A stretch of DNA of 64,000 nucleotides from Corynebacterium sp. (lineage in GTDB: Bacteria > Actinomycetota > Actinomycetes > Mycobacteriales > Mycobacteriaceae), in the NCBI RefSeq assembly GCF_030532965.1, contig NZ_JAUNKC010000010.1, positions 25,406-89,405 of the forward strand, in the 5' to 3' direction. Under the pieces are notes generated by a model. The model had not been told where the DNA came from. It was given only the letters and a program-made list of their open reading frames with translations, and ran no database searches. The position numbers and the translations under genes were made by a program. Below are positions 63,749 to 64,000 of this stretch, in pieces; position 1 is the stretch's first letter; each line of letters opens with the position of its first letter.

Positions 63749-64000
63749 GAGAGTTCCTTTAGTGTGCGAGAAGGAATAGGGGAATTTTTTGTTTCGTATT
63801 GCGCCTCATAATATCGCACACAGTTTCGCTTCGTAGGAATATGGTTTTGAAATATTTCTCACACTTTCCACATTTGTGGCTATTCGTGGCCTCGGCCGCA
63901 GAAAGTGAAGGGTTGCTGGTGCTGATCGTTTTTCTTTTTCACATTCGCTTATTGTCAATCACTTGTGAAAAGTGGGGGTAGTTGGGGGTAGTTTGTTGGT
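63749..64000. promoter_or_regulatory. Upstream region of P8
   Basis: AT-rich, with no gene seen. Near the edge TGGGGGTAGTT occurs twice in tandem (63973-63983 and 63983-63993). The leftward promoter of P8 should lie here; no consensus was picked out. Confidence 0.35.

Noticed and set aside
1-64000. CRISPR array, insertion sequence, integrase or prophage
   Set aside because: No regularly spaced repeats, transposase, integrase or phage structural genes were seen; the only large repeats are the P paralogues.

Overview
The window looks like a Corynebacterium chromosome of roughly middle GC. The core genes ftsY, ffh, rpsP, rimM, trmD, tex and panC occur with the CE1758/CE1759-type luciferase-like monooxygenase and FMN reductase pair and ESX-type EccC and EccD. 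Species cannot be settled from the sequence.

Region 1 (1-16.7 kb, minus strand): six tandem paralogues of a large, probably HEAT-like protein, here called P1-P6, with one AlbA_2-less ATP-binding protein between P4 and P5. P1 runs off the left edge. The proteins are built from three modules: A (about 345 residues), B (about 420) and C (about 260). P2 is A-B-C, P3-P6 are A-B, and P1 is at least A-B. Region 2 (17-31 kb): ftsY, then an ESX-like locus holding eccD, eccC, a proline-rich MinD/ParA ATPase, a degenerate MinD-like partner, two lipoproteins and small accessory proteins. No WXG100, EccB, EccE or mycosin gene is present. Region 3 (31-42 kb): ffh, a secreted C-terminally anchored protein, a coiled-coil protein, a YeiH-type transporter, rpsP-rimM-trmD with a cupin gene on the opposite strand, and the monooxygenase/FMN reductase pair. 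Region 4 (42-49 kb): a complete, AT-richer jetABCD (MksFEBG, Wadjet) operon. Region 5 (49-64 kb): tex, panC, ogt, a SUMF1-fold protein, a pair of small paralogues, a tRNA-like element, an unidentified two-gene unit, and a second cluster of the large family. In that cluster the three modules are divided over two adjacent genes (A-C, then B), followed convergently by a full A-B-C gene (P8).

Two observations stand out. One is the large three-module family, present at eight loci in 64 kb at both ends of the window, with module loss, module splitting and patchy near-identity. The other is a dispersed 13-mer, GCTTNTCGACGCC, with 17 exact copies spread over both strands and over both coding and non-coding DNA, where fewer than 0.01 would be expected by chance.
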